The translations under genes and the position numbers were made by a program. The notes under the pieces were generated by a model. The model saw only the letters and a program-made list of their open reading frames with translations, was not told where the DNA came from and made no database searches. DNA of 64,000 nt from Robertmurraya korlensis NBRC 107688 (GTDB lineage Bacteria; Bacillota; Bacilli; Bacillales; Cytobacillaceae). The stretch is from positions 496,001-560,000 of the forward strand of contig NZ_BCVH01000001.1 of NCBI RefSeq assembly GCF_001591645.1. The letters run 5' to 3'. Numbering within the stretch: the first letter of the stretch is position 1; every line of letters starts with the position of its first letter. Positions 51,924 to 61,320 of the stretch are shown one piece after another.

Positions 51924-52055
51924 CAAATCTCTCCTTTATGGAATATAAAGTAAATAGGTGGAACCCTTCCTTTATGGTATGATAAGAGCGATTATTTGTT
52001 TATGGGCGTCCTGTAAAACGGGTTGAAATGTCTTTTAAAAAGAGGGGGCATTTTT

Positions 52056-52484
52056 GTGGAGTTATTTTCTTTAGATCCTTCTGTTGAAACAAAAGATATA
52101 CAGTTGAGGGTGAATTCGGAGTTATTAATGTATTGGATTCATTTTTCATCCTTTCAATTACATTGGCGTGGTTATGAAGTGGAAGAAAACCAATATATTG
52201 ATGATGTTGAAAGGGATCATCTGTACCATGAGCTGCAGTTCTTTGATTTTCTATATCACAAGTTTCTAATGTATGTTCCAGAAACACACGAGGTAGAAGA
52301 AAATAAGCAATTAACTTATATTTCGCTTCCTTTATCGGTGGTTGAGACAATTTTTTATGAATTAGATGATTTTATACAGTATTGCCAGGTATATGAAGAG
52401 AAAGATTTATTAACAATTAGCAAAAATTATAAGACCACCTTCTCCACTTTATTTCAAAATGATAACTCGAACATATATCACTAA
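52056..52484 (+). CDS. hypothetical acidic cytosolic protein
   Basis: About 142 residues, rich in Glu, Tyr and Phe, with no membrane segment. GTG 52056 after AGAGGGGG is preferred over an upstream frame start (52023). A weak terminator follows. No known family is recognised. Confidence 0.5.
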   Translation: MELFSLDPSVETKDIQLRVNSELLMYWIHFSSFQLHWRGYEVEENQYIDDVERDHLYHELQFFDFLYHKFLMYVPETHEVEENKQLTYISLPLSVVETIFYELDDFIQYCQVYEEKDLLTISKNYKTTFSTLFQNDNSNIYH

Positions 52485-52499
52485 ATACTGCTTAAATTA

Positions 52500-52530
52500 C
52501 TGGAACTTTTTGAGCTCCGGTTTTTTTTAT
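52500..52530 (+). terminator. probable intrinsic terminator
   Basis: CTGGA/TCCGG hairpin with a T8 tract following. Confidence 0.55.
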
Positions 52531-52592
52531 ACCAAAAATGTGGGACTCGTTTTATAATTTAGAAATACGAAATAAAAGGAAGTGTGAACATA

Positions 52593-53624
52593 GTGATTGA
52601 TTTACGAAGTGACACGGTAACGAAACCGACAAAGGAAATGAGAGAGGCCGCTTTTTTTACTGAGGTTGGTGACGATGTATATGGAGAAGATCCTGCAGTT
52701 AACAAATTAGAAGAGGAAGCAGCTGCCATTCTTGGGAAGGAAGCCGCTCTATTTGTAACGAGTGGGACACAAGGTAACCAAATTGCAGTCTTAACCCATT
52801 GCAGACCGGGGCAGGAGCTTTTACTAGAAGCAGAATCACATATTTTTTATTATGAATCAGGAGCTGTGTCGGCTTTAGCCGGCGTACAAACAAGGACCAT
52901 TCATGGCTCAAAGGGTGCAATGGATCCCCAGTTGGTTCGTTCGGCCATACGAGAAAATGATATACATTTTCCTGATACAGGATTAATTTGCTTAGAAAAT
53001 ACCCACAATCGAGCGGGTGGAGCTGTTATTCCAATCGAAAACATGAGGCAGATCTATGACATAGGAATTGAAAATCATATTCCTGTTCATGTCGACGGGG
53101 CTAGATTATTTAATGCAGCTGCGGCTTTAGGAGTACCCGTCACAGATTTTACTCAGTACTGTGATACTGTACAAGTATGCTTATCAAAAGGGCTAGGAGC
53201 ACCTGTTGGTTCAATCTTGGCAGGAGATAAAGAGTTTATTCTGAAAGCAAGAAAGTGGAGAAAACGATTAGGTGGGGGATTACGTCAAGCTGGAATGATT
53301 GCTGCACCAGCGTATGTAGCTTTAACAACCATGAGAGAAAGACTTGTTGAAGATCATAACCTAGCTAAGAGCTTATCTGATGGCCTTATGGATATTAATG
53401 GACTTCGAGTGGTTAATCAAGTAGAGACGAATATTGTTGTTGTTGATGTGGCTCATTTACAAATGACCTCTCAAGCATTTGTAAGTGAGTTAGAGAAAGA
53501 AGGAGTATTAGCAGTCTCCTTTGGCCCAACCTTTGTAAGGTTTACCACTCATCATCAGGTGAGCAAACAAGATATTGGCCGAACCATTGATATAATAGCA
53601 AGGATTTCCGCTGTACCTTTATAA
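52593..53624 (+). CDS. ltaE: low-specificity L-threonine aldolase
   Basis: About 343 residues, fold-type I PLP enzyme. RSDTVTKPTKEMREA and GDDVYGEDPAVNKLEE at the N-terminus, and the PLP lysine in VCLSKGLGAPVGS. It cleaves threonine or allo-threonine to glycine and acetaldehyde. GTG 52593 with AAAGGAAG about 10 bases upstream is preferred over GTG 52584. Confidence 0.88.
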   Translation: MIDLRSDTVTKPTKEMREAAFFTEVGDDVYGEDPAVNKLEEEAAAILGKEAALFVTSGTQGNQIAVLTHCRPGQELLLEAESHIFYYESGAVSALAGVQTRTIHGSKGAMDPQLVRSAIRENDIHFPDTGLICLENTHNRAGGAVIPIENMRQIYDIGIENHIPVHVDGARLFNAAAALGVPVTDFTQYCDTVQVCLSKGLGAPVGSILAGDKEFILKARKWRKRLGGGLRQAGMIAAPAYVALTTMRERLVEDHNLAKSLSDGLMDINGLRVVNQVETNIVVVDVAHLQMTSQAFVSELEKEGVLAVSFGPTFVRFTTHHQVSKQDIGRTIDIIARISAVPL

Positions 53625-53632
53625 TAATCTTT

Positions 53633-53661
53633 GGATAGCCTTTCATGGGCTATCTTTTTTT
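53633..53661 (+). terminator. intrinsic terminator of ltaE
   Basis: GGATAGCC/GGGCTATC hairpin followed by seven T residues. Confidence 0.85.
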
Positions 53662-53776
53662 ATTGTCATTTTTCCTGATATCTGCCATTTTATTCTCGGT
53701 TTTTCCCATCAATGTTTTGTCTCTAAAGAGAAACAATACATATGTAACACTTATTTATATAAAGGAGGGGTTTACA

Positions 53777-54826
53777 TTGAACAAGCGTCTGCTTTCTGTA
53801 GGTTTTTCATTAATGTTACTAACTGCTTGTAATAACAATGCAGCCGAAGATACTAATAATCGTACAACTGGTACTTCGGATGTAGGGTTTACAAGTGACC
53901 AATCAACACGATATACAACAAACAGAACACAAAGAGTGAACAATACAGATATGAATCCTCTCGTTCGTTTAGGAAGAGGAGATCACCAATATCATATGGA
54001 CTCGGATTACCGCGAGGGCAGAGAGATTGGTCGCACGGATGTAGGTACTGGTCCGTCACCTACCGACGATAATCGTTATGTGAAAAAGGGTAGAGGTGAG
54101 GATCGAGGGTTCGGAGCTGCTGGCATGAACGGGTCAACAGGAAAAGGAAACTCCAAAGCGCAAGCACATAATGGAGACATTTTAAAAATTAAAAATGGCG
54201 TTATCACAATTGACCCCAATGCTTATAGTACGAGCACACCAAGTAGTAAATATCCACACAGCAAGTTCATTAAACAAGGTCAATGGAAGTTTGTTAGCCA
54301 GCCTGGGCAGCAACAGCCAACACAGCAACAACAGCCGAGAGCGACACAGCCACAGCAAGCACCAACACAAAATCAAAATCAAAATCAAAATCAACCGGCT
54401 CCTGCTGCTCCAGCCCCAGCACCAAAAACGACGCCTGCTGCTGGATCCATTAGCACCATTGAGTCGAGAGTAATTGAGTTAACAAATGCGGAACGAAGAA
54501 AAGCAGGTCTTCCTGCCCTTCAAGCAGATACTCAACTCAGTAACGTAGCTCGTGAAAAATCACGTGATATGCAAACCAAAGGATATTTTTCACATACAAG
54601 TCCAACTTACGGTTCTCCATTCGATATGATGCGTGATTTCGGAATTACGTATCAAAGCGCTGGGGAAAACATCGCAAAAGGTCAAAGAACTCCTGAGGAA
54701 GTTGTACAGGCTTGGATGAATAGTGAAGGACACCGTAAAAACATTCTAAGTGGAAACTATTCTCATATTGGTGTTGGATATGTTGAATCTGGAAACCATT
54801 GGACCCAGATGTTTATTAAAAAATAA
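53777..54826 (+). CDS. CAP-domain (SCP-like) lipoprotein
   Basis: About 349 residues. Lipoprotein signal ends in LMLLTAC. A disordered middle region with Gln/Pro/Asn runs, including a short (NQ)n repeat at about 54366-54391, leads to a C-terminal CAP/SCP domain (about 225-349; ELTNAERRKAGLPAL, GYFSHTSPTYGS, GENIAKG, HRKNILSG). YkwD-like CAP proteins of bacilli are surface or spore-coat linked, with unclear activity. TTG 53777 follows AAAGGAGGGG; the upstream frame from 53645 is not used. Confidence 0.85.
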   Translation: MNKRLLSVGFSLMLLTACNNNAAEDTNNRTTGTSDVGFTSDQSTRYTTNRTQRVNNTDMNPLVRLGRGDHQYHMDSDYREGREIGRTDVGTGPSPTDDNRYVKKGRGEDRGFGAAGMNGSTGKGNSKAQAHNGDILKIKNGVITIDPNAYSTSTPSSKYPHSKFIKQGQWKFVSQPGQQQPTQQQQPRATQPQQAPTQNQNQNQNQPAPAAPAPAPKTTPAAGSISTIESRVIELTNAERRKAGLPALQADTQLSNVAREKSRDMQTKGYFSHTSPTYGSPFDMMRDFGITYQSAGENIAKGQRTPEEVVQAWMNSEGHRKNILSGNYSHIGVGYVESGNHWTQMFIKK

Positions 54827-54837
54827 AAATAAAATAA

Positions 54838-54862
54838 AGCTCCCAACTTGGGGGCTTTTTTT
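54838..54862 (+). terminator. intrinsic terminator
   Basis: AGCTCCC/GGGGGCT hairpin followed by T7 after the CAP gene. Confidence 0.8.
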
Positions 54863-54926
54863 ATGCTAAAACAAAACAAAATGGAATAATTACGGTAATA
54901 ATGCAAAAGTTAGGAATGGAGCTTTT

Positions 54927-56618
54927 TTGAATGAGGTGGCTAGTTTGTTTAATTTTTCAACTACTTTTGAAAGAAGAATGTTCGTGTTTGCTTTATTAGC
55001 GATAACGGTATATTTGTTGCCGTTATTTGTATTAGGTGAAAATGCACATATTCGAGTTCATGATAATCTGGATTCCAATCTTGCTTGGTATAAGGTCCTT
55101 TCCCGAAGCGGCGAAATATTTGGAGGGATTGATGCTGTCATCCCACAAGTAATAAATGGCCTTCCAAGAAATGCATTTGGAACTGAATTTAGTGGTATTG
55201 TCTGGCTTCATCATTTTCTTCCGACGATGACAGCCTATGCAATTAGCCAGGCGATTACTCGCTTTTTTGCCTTTCTTGGCATGTACTTATTGCTGCGGGA
55301 CTACTTTGTTCAAGATGCTTCTAATGCCGTGATACGAATAGGTGTCGCATTAGCATTTGCCTTAACTCCCTTTTGGCCGTCAGGGATGTTAAGTACACTA
55401 GGTATGCCTTTGGCTTTATGGGCTTTTTTAAATGTTCGTAGCGGAAAGAAAACATGGAAAAACGGTATCATTTTTACTTTATTACCTCTGTATTCTAGCT
55501 TTGTACTTGGTTTTTTCTTCTTTTTGGTTGCAATGGGTATTTTCTGGTTTTATGATCTATTGACGAGTAAAAAACTACAAGTTCGTTTGTTTCTTTCGAT
55601 CGTGTATATGACAGTCATTTTTTTGCTTGTGGAATATCGTCTAGTTAGTTCTTTTCTCGTTGCTGGAGAACCTAATAGTCGTGATGAATACATTCATGCT
55701 ACGTTACCTTTACATAGGGTTATTCGCTTGACCTTTAAGAATTTTATCCTAGGACATACCCATGTCATGACCGTTCATGGGTTAATCATCCTTCCGATTC
55801 TCTTGATTGCCCTTTTCTTAGTTCTAAAAAATAAGAGTTGGAAAGTGGACAAAGTATATATCTGCTTATTGTTAGTAAACTTTTTCTTATCGCTTTGGTA
55901 CGCCTTTTGGTTTTTTGAAGGTTGGGTGCCAATCGTTGAAAGATTTCACTTTTTGAATACGTTTAACTTCGCGCGTTTTCACTTTCTTAGGCCGCTTATT
56001 ATCTATATCAACTTTGCACAGGCTTTGTTTATTATTAAGAGGTGTATTCAAAGAAACGGATATATACGGTACATCCTTCTTGCACAAATTCTGCTGTTAT
56101 TTGCATTTAATGAAGAAATTATTAACCACCGTAAACCAACCGTAAAGGAATTTTACGCAACTGAACAATTTACTGCTATAAAAACGTTTATTGGTAGACC
56201 AGTAAGTGATTACCGAATTGTAAGTATAGGAATTCACCCAGCGATTTCGCAATATAACGGCTTTTATACGCTAGATACGTATAATAACTTTTACCCTTTG
56301 ACTTATAAGCATCAATTTCGAACGATTATAGAGAAGGAATTAAAGAAGAACAAAAAGATCAAAAGGTATTTCGATGAATGGGGTGGCAGGTGCTACATAT
56401 TTACAGCTCAAATCGGAAAGCATTATATGATCAAAAAGAACTCCTCCAAAACGCTAAAAAAATTAGAACTACAGCCTTCTAAATTAAAAGAGCTAGGTGG
56501 AGAATATGTATTTTCAGCCTTGCCTATCAAAAATGCTTCTGAAAATAAATTGCAGCTTGAAAAAATATTTCAATCGGAAAGCTCTGCTTGGACCATTTAC
56601 CTATACAAACTATATTAA
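54927..56618 (+). CDS. ykoS: YkoS-like polytopic membrane protein (DUF6044)
   Basis: 563 residues with about 11 membrane helices and a C-terminal soluble part (about 395-563). The layout resembles polytopic membrane glycosyltransferase-like proteins; in B. subtilis ykoS lies with the glycosyltransferase gene ykoT, and the pair is also found here. Possible role in decorating a surface or teichoic polymer from a polyprenyl-linked sugar. Start is TTG 54927 after AATGGAGC. Confidence 0.7.
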   Translation: MNEVASLFNFSTTFERRMFVFALLAITVYLLPLFVLGENAHIRVHDNLDSNLAWYKVLSRSGEIFGGIDAVIPQVINGLPRNAFGTEFSGIVWLHHFLPTMTAYAISQAITRFFAFLGMYLLLRDYFVQDASNAVIRIGVALAFALTPFWPSGMLSTLGMPLALWAFLNVRSGKKTWKNGIIFTLLPLYSSFVLGFFFFLVAMGIFWFYDLLTSKKLQVRLFLSIVYMTVIFLLVEYRLVSSFLVAGEPNSRDEYIHATLPLHRVIRLTFKNFILGHTHVMTVHGLIILPILLIALFLVLKNKSWKVDKVYICLLLVNFFLSLWYAFWFFEGWVPIVERFHFLNTFNFARFHFLRPLIIYINFAQALFIIKRCIQRNGYIRYILLAQILLLFAFNEEIINHRKPTVKEFYATEQFTAIKTFIGRPVSDYRIVSIGIHPAISQYNGFYTLDTYNNFYPLTYKHQFRTIIEKELKKNKKIKRYFDEWGGRCYIFTAQIGKHYMIKKNSSKTLKKLELQPSKLKELGGEYVFSALPIKNASENKLQLEKIFQSESSAWTIYLYKLY

Positions 56619-56639
56619 CTATCTAGGAGGATCACTACT

Positions 56640-57683
56640 TTGAATCCAACAAACTTAACGATTGTTGTACCTTGTTACAATGAGGAAGATATATTACTAA
56701 AAACATTTTGTGAATTATCCAGTTTAGTGACTAGCATGGTAGATGAGGGGCTAATTTCTCCTAAAAGTAAGATTTTGTTTGTAGATGATGGTAGCAAAGA
56801 TCAAACTTGGAATTTAATTTATAAAGAAACGTTAAAAAACGGTGTGATTAAGGGTGTAAAGCTGTCTAGAAATGTGGGGCATCAAAATGCCTTACTAGCA
56901 GGAATTCACATCGCAACAGAAACTTCGGATGCAATTATTACGATTGATGCTGATTTACAGGACGATATTCACGTGATGAGGGAGTTTATCGAGAAATATC
57001 ATATGGGCTATGAAGTTATTTACGGTGTTAGAGAAAAGCGTGATTCGGATACATTCTTTAAAAGATTTACTGCAGAAACTTTTTATAAGGTAATGAACAA
57101 AATGGGGGTTGACCTTGTATATAATCACGCGGACTATCGTTTATTGAGTAAGCGAGCAGCTGAGTATTTACAAGGGTTTGAAGAGGTAAACATGTTTTTA
57201 AGAGGAATTATTCCTCTACTTGGGTTTCAATCTACCAAGGTATTCTATGAAAGAAAAGAACGAACAGCTGGTGAAAGTAAATACCCTTTGCGCAAAATGC
57301 TATCGTTTGCGTTTAATGGAATTACGTCATTCTCAGTTACACCAATACGTCTGGTACTAGTGGGAGGTTTATTATCATTTTTTATTAGTCTCTTCTTTGC
57401 ACTATATTTTCTGTGTTTAAAGTATTTTGGAAATACCGAGCTTGGTTGGACGTCCCTTATTACTTCTATTTGGTTGATAGGGGGCCTTCAGTTAATCGCA
57501 ATCGGTTTAATAGGGGAATATATTGGAAAAATCTACAAGGAGTCCAAAAGACGGCCTAAATATATCGTTGATGTTGATATGTTTCAGTTACCTTTGGGAC
57601 GAAACTTGGCTCTTGAAGATGGTCAAGAATTCTTTAAGGATGACCATTTACAAATCCAAAGGCTATCTAAATATAACAATTAA
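56640..57683 (+). CDS. ykoT: family 2 glycosyltransferase, YkoT-like
   Basis: 347 residues. GT-A fold with TIVVPCYNEED, DDGSKDQTW and the DXD-type TIDADLQDD; then two C-terminal membrane helices (about 235-260 and 270-300). This is the GtrB/DPM1-like type that makes polyprenyl-phosphate sugars. With YkoS it would provide and use a lipid-linked sugar. Start is TTG 56640 after AGGAGG, 21 bases downstream of ykoS. Confidence 0.85.
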   Translation: MNPTNLTIVVPCYNEEDILLKTFCELSSLVTSMVDEGLISPKSKILFVDDGSKDQTWNLIYKETLKNGVIKGVKLSRNVGHQNALLAGIHIATETSDAIITIDADLQDDIHVMREFIEKYHMGYEVIYGVREKRDSDTFFKRFTAETFYKVMNKMGVDLVYNHADYRLLSKRAAEYLQGFEEVNMFLRGIIPLLGFQSTKVFYERKERTAGESKYPLRKMLSFAFNGITSFSVTPIRLVLVGGLLSFFISLFFALYFLCLKYFGNTELGWTSLITSIWLIGGLQLIAIGLIGEYIGKIYKESKRRPKYIVDVDMFQLPLGRNLALEDGQEFFKDDHLQIQRLSKYNN

Positions 57684-57726
57684 ACCTATTTTTTAATCCT
57701 GATTAAAGCTATAATATAGGTCGAAC

Positions 57727-57756
57727 AAAACTCAGTGTGATATGCCCTGAGTTTTT
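57727..57756 (+). terminator. intrinsic terminator of ykoST
   Basis: AAACTCAG/CTGAGTTT hairpin followed by T residues. Confidence 0.8.
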
Positions 57757-57781
57757 ACTTTTAATAAAAGGGAAGACTACA

Positions 57782-59971
57782 ATGGCAGCATACTTACAAG
57801 TTTGGCAAAAGGCCATTCAGATGGAAATAGCATACTTAAAAAAATACGGAAGCACTAAGTATCGTCTTATACATGGCTATGCAATTAATGAGAAGGAACC
57901 TTATATTTATTATTTTAATACAGCATCAACTACGACAAGTATTCCTATCGGATCCAAAGTGACACTATGGTGGGGAGAACGGAAAATAGCAGGAAGGGTT
58001 TTATCATCTGAAGGGAAAAGTATAATGGTAGAGGTTGAACAATATATGGGGGCCGTCTTAAGTGAACTTATGCTCCAATATGATCCGTGGGAGCTTCTTG
58101 ATGAATTAATCAATCGCCTTCAGGAAATTCGTTCAAGCAAGAAGAAAAGGGCTCGGATTCATAAAATGATGGATCCAAGTATGTTGTCACGCCATCCTCT
58201 AGAGAAAATAAAATCAAATGTACATGAGCTTGTCCTTCGATCAAAATATAATCCGATTACTTTTGTTTGGGGTCCCCCTGGAACCGGAAAGACCTATACT
58301 TTAGCTCGTGTTGTTGCAAATAAATATTTAAAAGGGAAAAAGGTTCTTGTTCTCTCTCAAAGTAACCAAGCAGTTGACGTGTTAATGTTAGAGATACTAC
58401 GTTTTGTTAGCAAACAAAATAAGCTACAGGTTGGGGAACTTCTTCGATACGGATCGCAGGTTAGTGAAGTATTACAGGATACGCCTTTAACCATAGATTA
58501 CTTATTAAAAAGAAACCATCCCGAACTTTCTGAGCAAAGAGAAGAAATAAGGAATGAAAGACACTTATTAAAAAAGGATTTAACAGGGTCCTTCACAACT
58601 AGGGACTCTCAAGCACTATTAGAAGTAGAGAAAAAGCTAGGGCAGATAATAGATAAAATTCGTTCAAAAGAAATAGCGTTTGTAAAAGATGCAGAGGTAA
58701 TTGGAACGACACTTGCTAAAGCCGCCACCGATCCCTCAATTTATGAGAAGGAATATGATTTGGTCATTCTCGACGAAGTGAGTATGGCCTATATACCACA
58801 AGTTGCTTTTGCGGTTTCACTTGGGAAAAAGAGCATTGTATGTGGTGATTTTAAACAGCTTCCACCAATTGCTCATTCTAAACACCCGTTAGTTAATGAA
58901 TGGTTAAAAGAGGATGTGTTTCATAAATCTGGTGTTGTAAGAGGGTTGGATGAAGGGATATTGCATCCTCATTTATTTTTGCTCTCAGAACAAAGAAGGA
59001 TGCATCCAGAAATCTCGGCATTTACAAATCGCTTTGTTTATATGGGGCTTGTAAAAGATTACGAAAGTATGTATAGAGTAAGAGAGCCGATTGCGAATAG
59101 AGCACCTTTCCCGAAGATGGCATCAATTTTATTAGATACGAGCCATATGGGGGAGTATTGTATGCGTTCCACTACAGGATCTCGATTTAATATTTTGCAA
59201 CTCTTACTTTCATTCCAGGTTATTCATGAATTATATCAAGGGGGTTCTAGAGACATTGGGTATACAACTCCGTACCGTGCCCAAGCAGAATTAATGGGAA
59301 TACTGTTACAAGATCTGTATAATCAGCAACTTGGGAATGGGGAAATCTTTGCGGCAACCGTACATAAATTTCAAGGCAGCGAAAGGGAAGTAATGGTTTT
59401 TGATACGGTTGATTCATTACCTGAGGCTAGACCGAGTATGTTATTAACTGGGAAAGAGAGTGAGCGGTTAATAAATGTGGCAGTGACAAGAACAAAGGGG
59501 AAATTCGTCCATATTGTTAATCGTACATACATAAATCAGAAGGTATACAGAGATAAAACGATTCGAAGGTTAGTGGAATTTCAAGAACAAATGAATCAAG
59601 TGGTAACACCAGGACAAATAGGCACCTGGATAAAAAATCAACACACAGATGTATCCTGGATGCATGCGAAGAAGCTTGAAAAAGTGATGAGCGATGTAAT
59701 CTCAGCAAAAACGGAAATAATTGTTTCACTCCCAGAGGGAAAGCAATTATCAAATGAGTGGAACCGATTTTTACAACGGAGTAACGTTAAGTACAAACAT
59801 CTGAAAAAAGAGAACCAGCCCCCATTTCCTATTGTCATGGTTGATCAGAAGATTCTCTGGATTGGGGTCCCTTATGAAGCGGTCAGTGGAACATTACCGC
59901 CATATGTATCAGTACGAGTATCTTCAGAGGCTCTTTGTACCTATTTTCTATCACAGTTGGAGAATATATAA
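57782..59971 (+). CDS. SF1 (UPF1/DNA2-like) helicase with degenerate C-terminal PLD-like domain
   Basis: 729 residues. Helicase motifs in order: Walker A WGPPGTGKTYTLARVV (about 175), LSQSNQAVDVL, DEVSMAYIPQ (motif II), GDFKQLPPI (III), EQRRMHPEI, TTPYRAQAEL, HKFQGSEREVMVFD (V) and NVAVTRTKG (VI). About 100 C-terminal residues look like a phospholipase-D-type fold (IIVSLPEG, PIVMVDQKILWIG) without the HKD residues. The role is likely in nucleic-acid repair or RNA handling; specific function unknown. ATG 57782 follows AAAGGGAAG. Confidence 0.8.
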   Translation: MAAYLQVWQKAIQMEIAYLKKYGSTKYRLIHGYAINEKEPYIYYFNTASTTTSIPIGSKVTLWWGERKIAGRVLSSEGKSIMVEVEQYMGAVLSELMLQYDPWELLDELINRLQEIRSSKKKRARIHKMMDPSMLSRHPLEKIKSNVHELVLRSKYNPITFVWGPPGTGKTYTLARVVANKYLKGKKVLVLSQSNQAVDVLMLEILRFVSKQNKLQVGELLRYGSQVSEVLQDTPLTIDYLLKRNHPELSEQREEIRNERHLLKKDLTGSFTTRDSQALLEVEKKLGQIIDKIRSKEIAFVKDAEVIGTTLAKAATDPSIYEKEYDLVILDEVSMAYIPQVAFAVSLGKKSIVCGDFKQLPPIAHSKHPLVNEWLKEDVFHKSGVVRGLDEGILHPHLFLLSEQRRMHPEISAFTNRFVYMGLVKDYESMYRVREPIANRAPFPKMASILLDTSHMGEYCMRSTTGSRFNILQLLLSFQVIHELYQGGSRDIGYTTPYRAQAELMGILLQDLYNQQLGNGEIFAATVHKFQGSEREVMVFDTVDSLPEARPSMLLTGKESERLINVAVTRTKGKFVHIVNRTYINQKVYRDKTIRRLVEFQEQMNQVVTPGQIGTWIKNQHTDVSWMHAKKLEKVMSDVISAKTEIIVSLPEGKQLSNEWNRFLQRSNVKYKHLKKENQPPFPIVMVDQKILWIGVPYEAVSGTLPPYVSVRVSSEALCTYFLSQLENI

Positions 59972-60088
59972 AAAAAGAAAAGACCCCAAAAGGAGTCTTT
60001 TCTGCGTATTGCGGCGACGAGACTACACGCCACATTCGTGTATTCCAATTAAGGAGCGTCTCTCGACTTATGCAATTCAGCTCATCGC
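59970..60088 (-). ncRNA. candidate 120-nt small RNA on the minus strand
   Basis: A promoter at 60095-60123 points into a GC-richer stretch with no ORF, which ends at a terminator with a T tract on the minus strand (11-bp stem 59977-59987 with 59992-60002). Internal stems are nested: TTGC/GCAA, GAGAC/GTCTC, and ACACG/CGTGT around an AATGTGG loop. It lies convergent to the helicase gene and overlaps only its 3' end. I do not recognise the family. The remaining gap up to 60223 is AT-rich with a TGCATTA/TAATGCA repeat near 60139-60163. Confidence 0.55.
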
Positions 60089-60094
60089 TTTATT

Positions 60095-60123
60095 ACTATA
60101 ACATGTCTTTACATTTAGTACAA
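60095..60123 (-). promoter_or_regulatory. promoter of the minus-strand small RNA candidate
   Basis: TTGTAC (60123-60118) and TATAGT (60100-60095) are 17 bases apart. Expected start is near 60088. Confidence 0.55.
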
Positions 60124-60223
60124 CGTAAATATTATTTATTTGCATTAAGAAGAAAAATAATGCACAATAAAGTAAATGCTTTTAATTTGAGATATTTTAA
60201 TTAAAGATAAGGAAGTGTGAAAT

Positions 60224-61195
60224 ATGGAGCAGTTATTGCCTTTAAAAGGTCAACACCATGTATCGGCCATTACAGCCAATGCAAAGGGGAATTATGAATT
60301 TTATACAAAAACACTTGGACTACGACTTGTGAAAAAAACAGTAAACCAAGATGATACCTCTGTATATCATTTGTTTTATGCTGATGAGAGAGGAAATCCA
60401 GGCACCGATCTAACCTTTTTTGAAATACCAAATGCAGGGCAAACGAGATATGGTACCAATAGTATCTCAACCACTTCTCTACGTGTCTCATCAGATTCTG
60501 CTATCCAATATTGGAAGGAAAGATTCGCTTCCTTAGGTATTGATTTTGAAGAAACCAGGATATATGAGAGACTATCTCTAGCTTTTAAGGACTTTGAGGG
60601 ACAGAGACTCATGCTTGTTTCAGATGAGAATAACCGTGGTGTTGAAGGCGGGAAGCCTTGGGAGAAAAGTCCCGTTCCTGTTGAACACGCAATTATAGGG
60701 TTAGGTCCCGTGATGTTGACGGTTGCAAAGCAGGAATCAACTGCTATGATATTAACCCGAGTATTAGGGTTTCGTGAAGTGGGAACGTATATGCTAAAAG
60801 AAAAGAAAGTTACGGTGTATGAAACGGGGTTAGGTGGTTCAGGGGCTGAATTGCATGTTATTGAGGAGGCTGACCTTCCAGTTGAAAGACCAGGAAGAGG
60901 GAGTGTTCACCACGTAGCTTTTCGTGTTGAAGATGAAGATCAATTGCGAAAGTGGGTCCAGTATTTAAAAGAGTTACGAGTTCCTAGTTCAGGGTTTGTA
61001 GAAAGATATTACTTTAAGTCTTTATATTTTCGAGAGGCTAATGGAATTTTATTTGAATTAGCTACAGACGGTCCAGGGTTTGAGGGTGATGAATCATTTG
61101 AGAATCTAGGAGAAGGGCTCGCGCTACCTCCGTACTTTGAAGCTCAACGAAGCAGCATAGAGGCAAAGCTAAAGCCTTTAGATACAAAAGAATAA
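60224..61195 (+). CDS. ring-cleaving dioxygenase / glyoxalase-fold protein (MhqO-like)
   Basis: 323 residues with two vicinal-oxygen-chelate modules. Metal ligands are probably H11 or H12 in KGQHHVSAIT, a His in GSVHHVAFRV and a Glu in GILFELATDGPGF. MhqO/YfiE-type enzymes act on hydroquinones or catechols. In B. subtilis they are controlled by MhqR; I see no clear MhqR operator. AAGGAAG precedes ATG 60224. Confidence 0.82.
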   Translation: MEQLLPLKGQHHVSAITANAKGNYEFYTKTLGLRLVKKTVNQDDTSVYHLFYADERGNPGTDLTFFEIPNAGQTRYGTNSISTTSLRVSSDSAIQYWKERFASLGIDFEETRIYERLSLAFKDFEGQRLMLVSDENNRGVEGGKPWEKSPVPVEHAIIGLGPVMLTVAKQESTAMILTRVLGFREVGTYMLKEKKVTVYETGLGGSGAELHVIEEADLPVERPGRGSVHHVAFRVEDEDQLRKWVQYLKELRVPSSGFVERYYFKSLYFREANGILFELATDGPGFEGDESFENLGEGLALPPYFEAQRSSIEAKLKPLDTKE

Positions 61196-61202
61196 ATGAG
61201 TA

Positions 61203-61234
61203 AAAAGGATGTCAATAAAAAGACATCCTTTTTT
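61203..61234 (+). terminator. intrinsic terminator
   Basis: AAAAGGATGTC/GACATCCTTTT hairpin with a T-tract after the dioxygenase gene. Confidence 0.85.
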
Positions 61235-61255
61235 GATAGACATTGGTATATTAAT

Positions 61256-61285
61256 TGATATAATTGTGTTAGCAGATGCTAGCAC
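61256..61285 (+). promoter_or_regulatory. extended -10 promoter and inverted-repeat operator
   Basis: TGATATAAT (61256-61264) is an extended -10. Directly downstream GTGTTAGCA-GA-TGCTAGCAC (61266-61285) is a near-perfect inverted repeat covering the expected start site. The RHH gene begins 35 bases later, so autorepression is likely. Confidence 0.6.
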
Positions 61286-61320
61286 TATGATGAAAAGGTA
61301 ATAGGAGGATGGTTGCGGGA

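Noticed and set aside
52000-52350. 116-residue minus-strand ORF
   Set aside because: Overlaps the plus-strand gene at 52056, which has a good GTG with AGAGGGGG; no signals on the minus strand.
59832-60204. Two 89-residue plus-strand ORFs after the helicase
   Set aside because: They overlap the helicase end and run through the terminator and the small RNA candidate; no ribosome-binding site.
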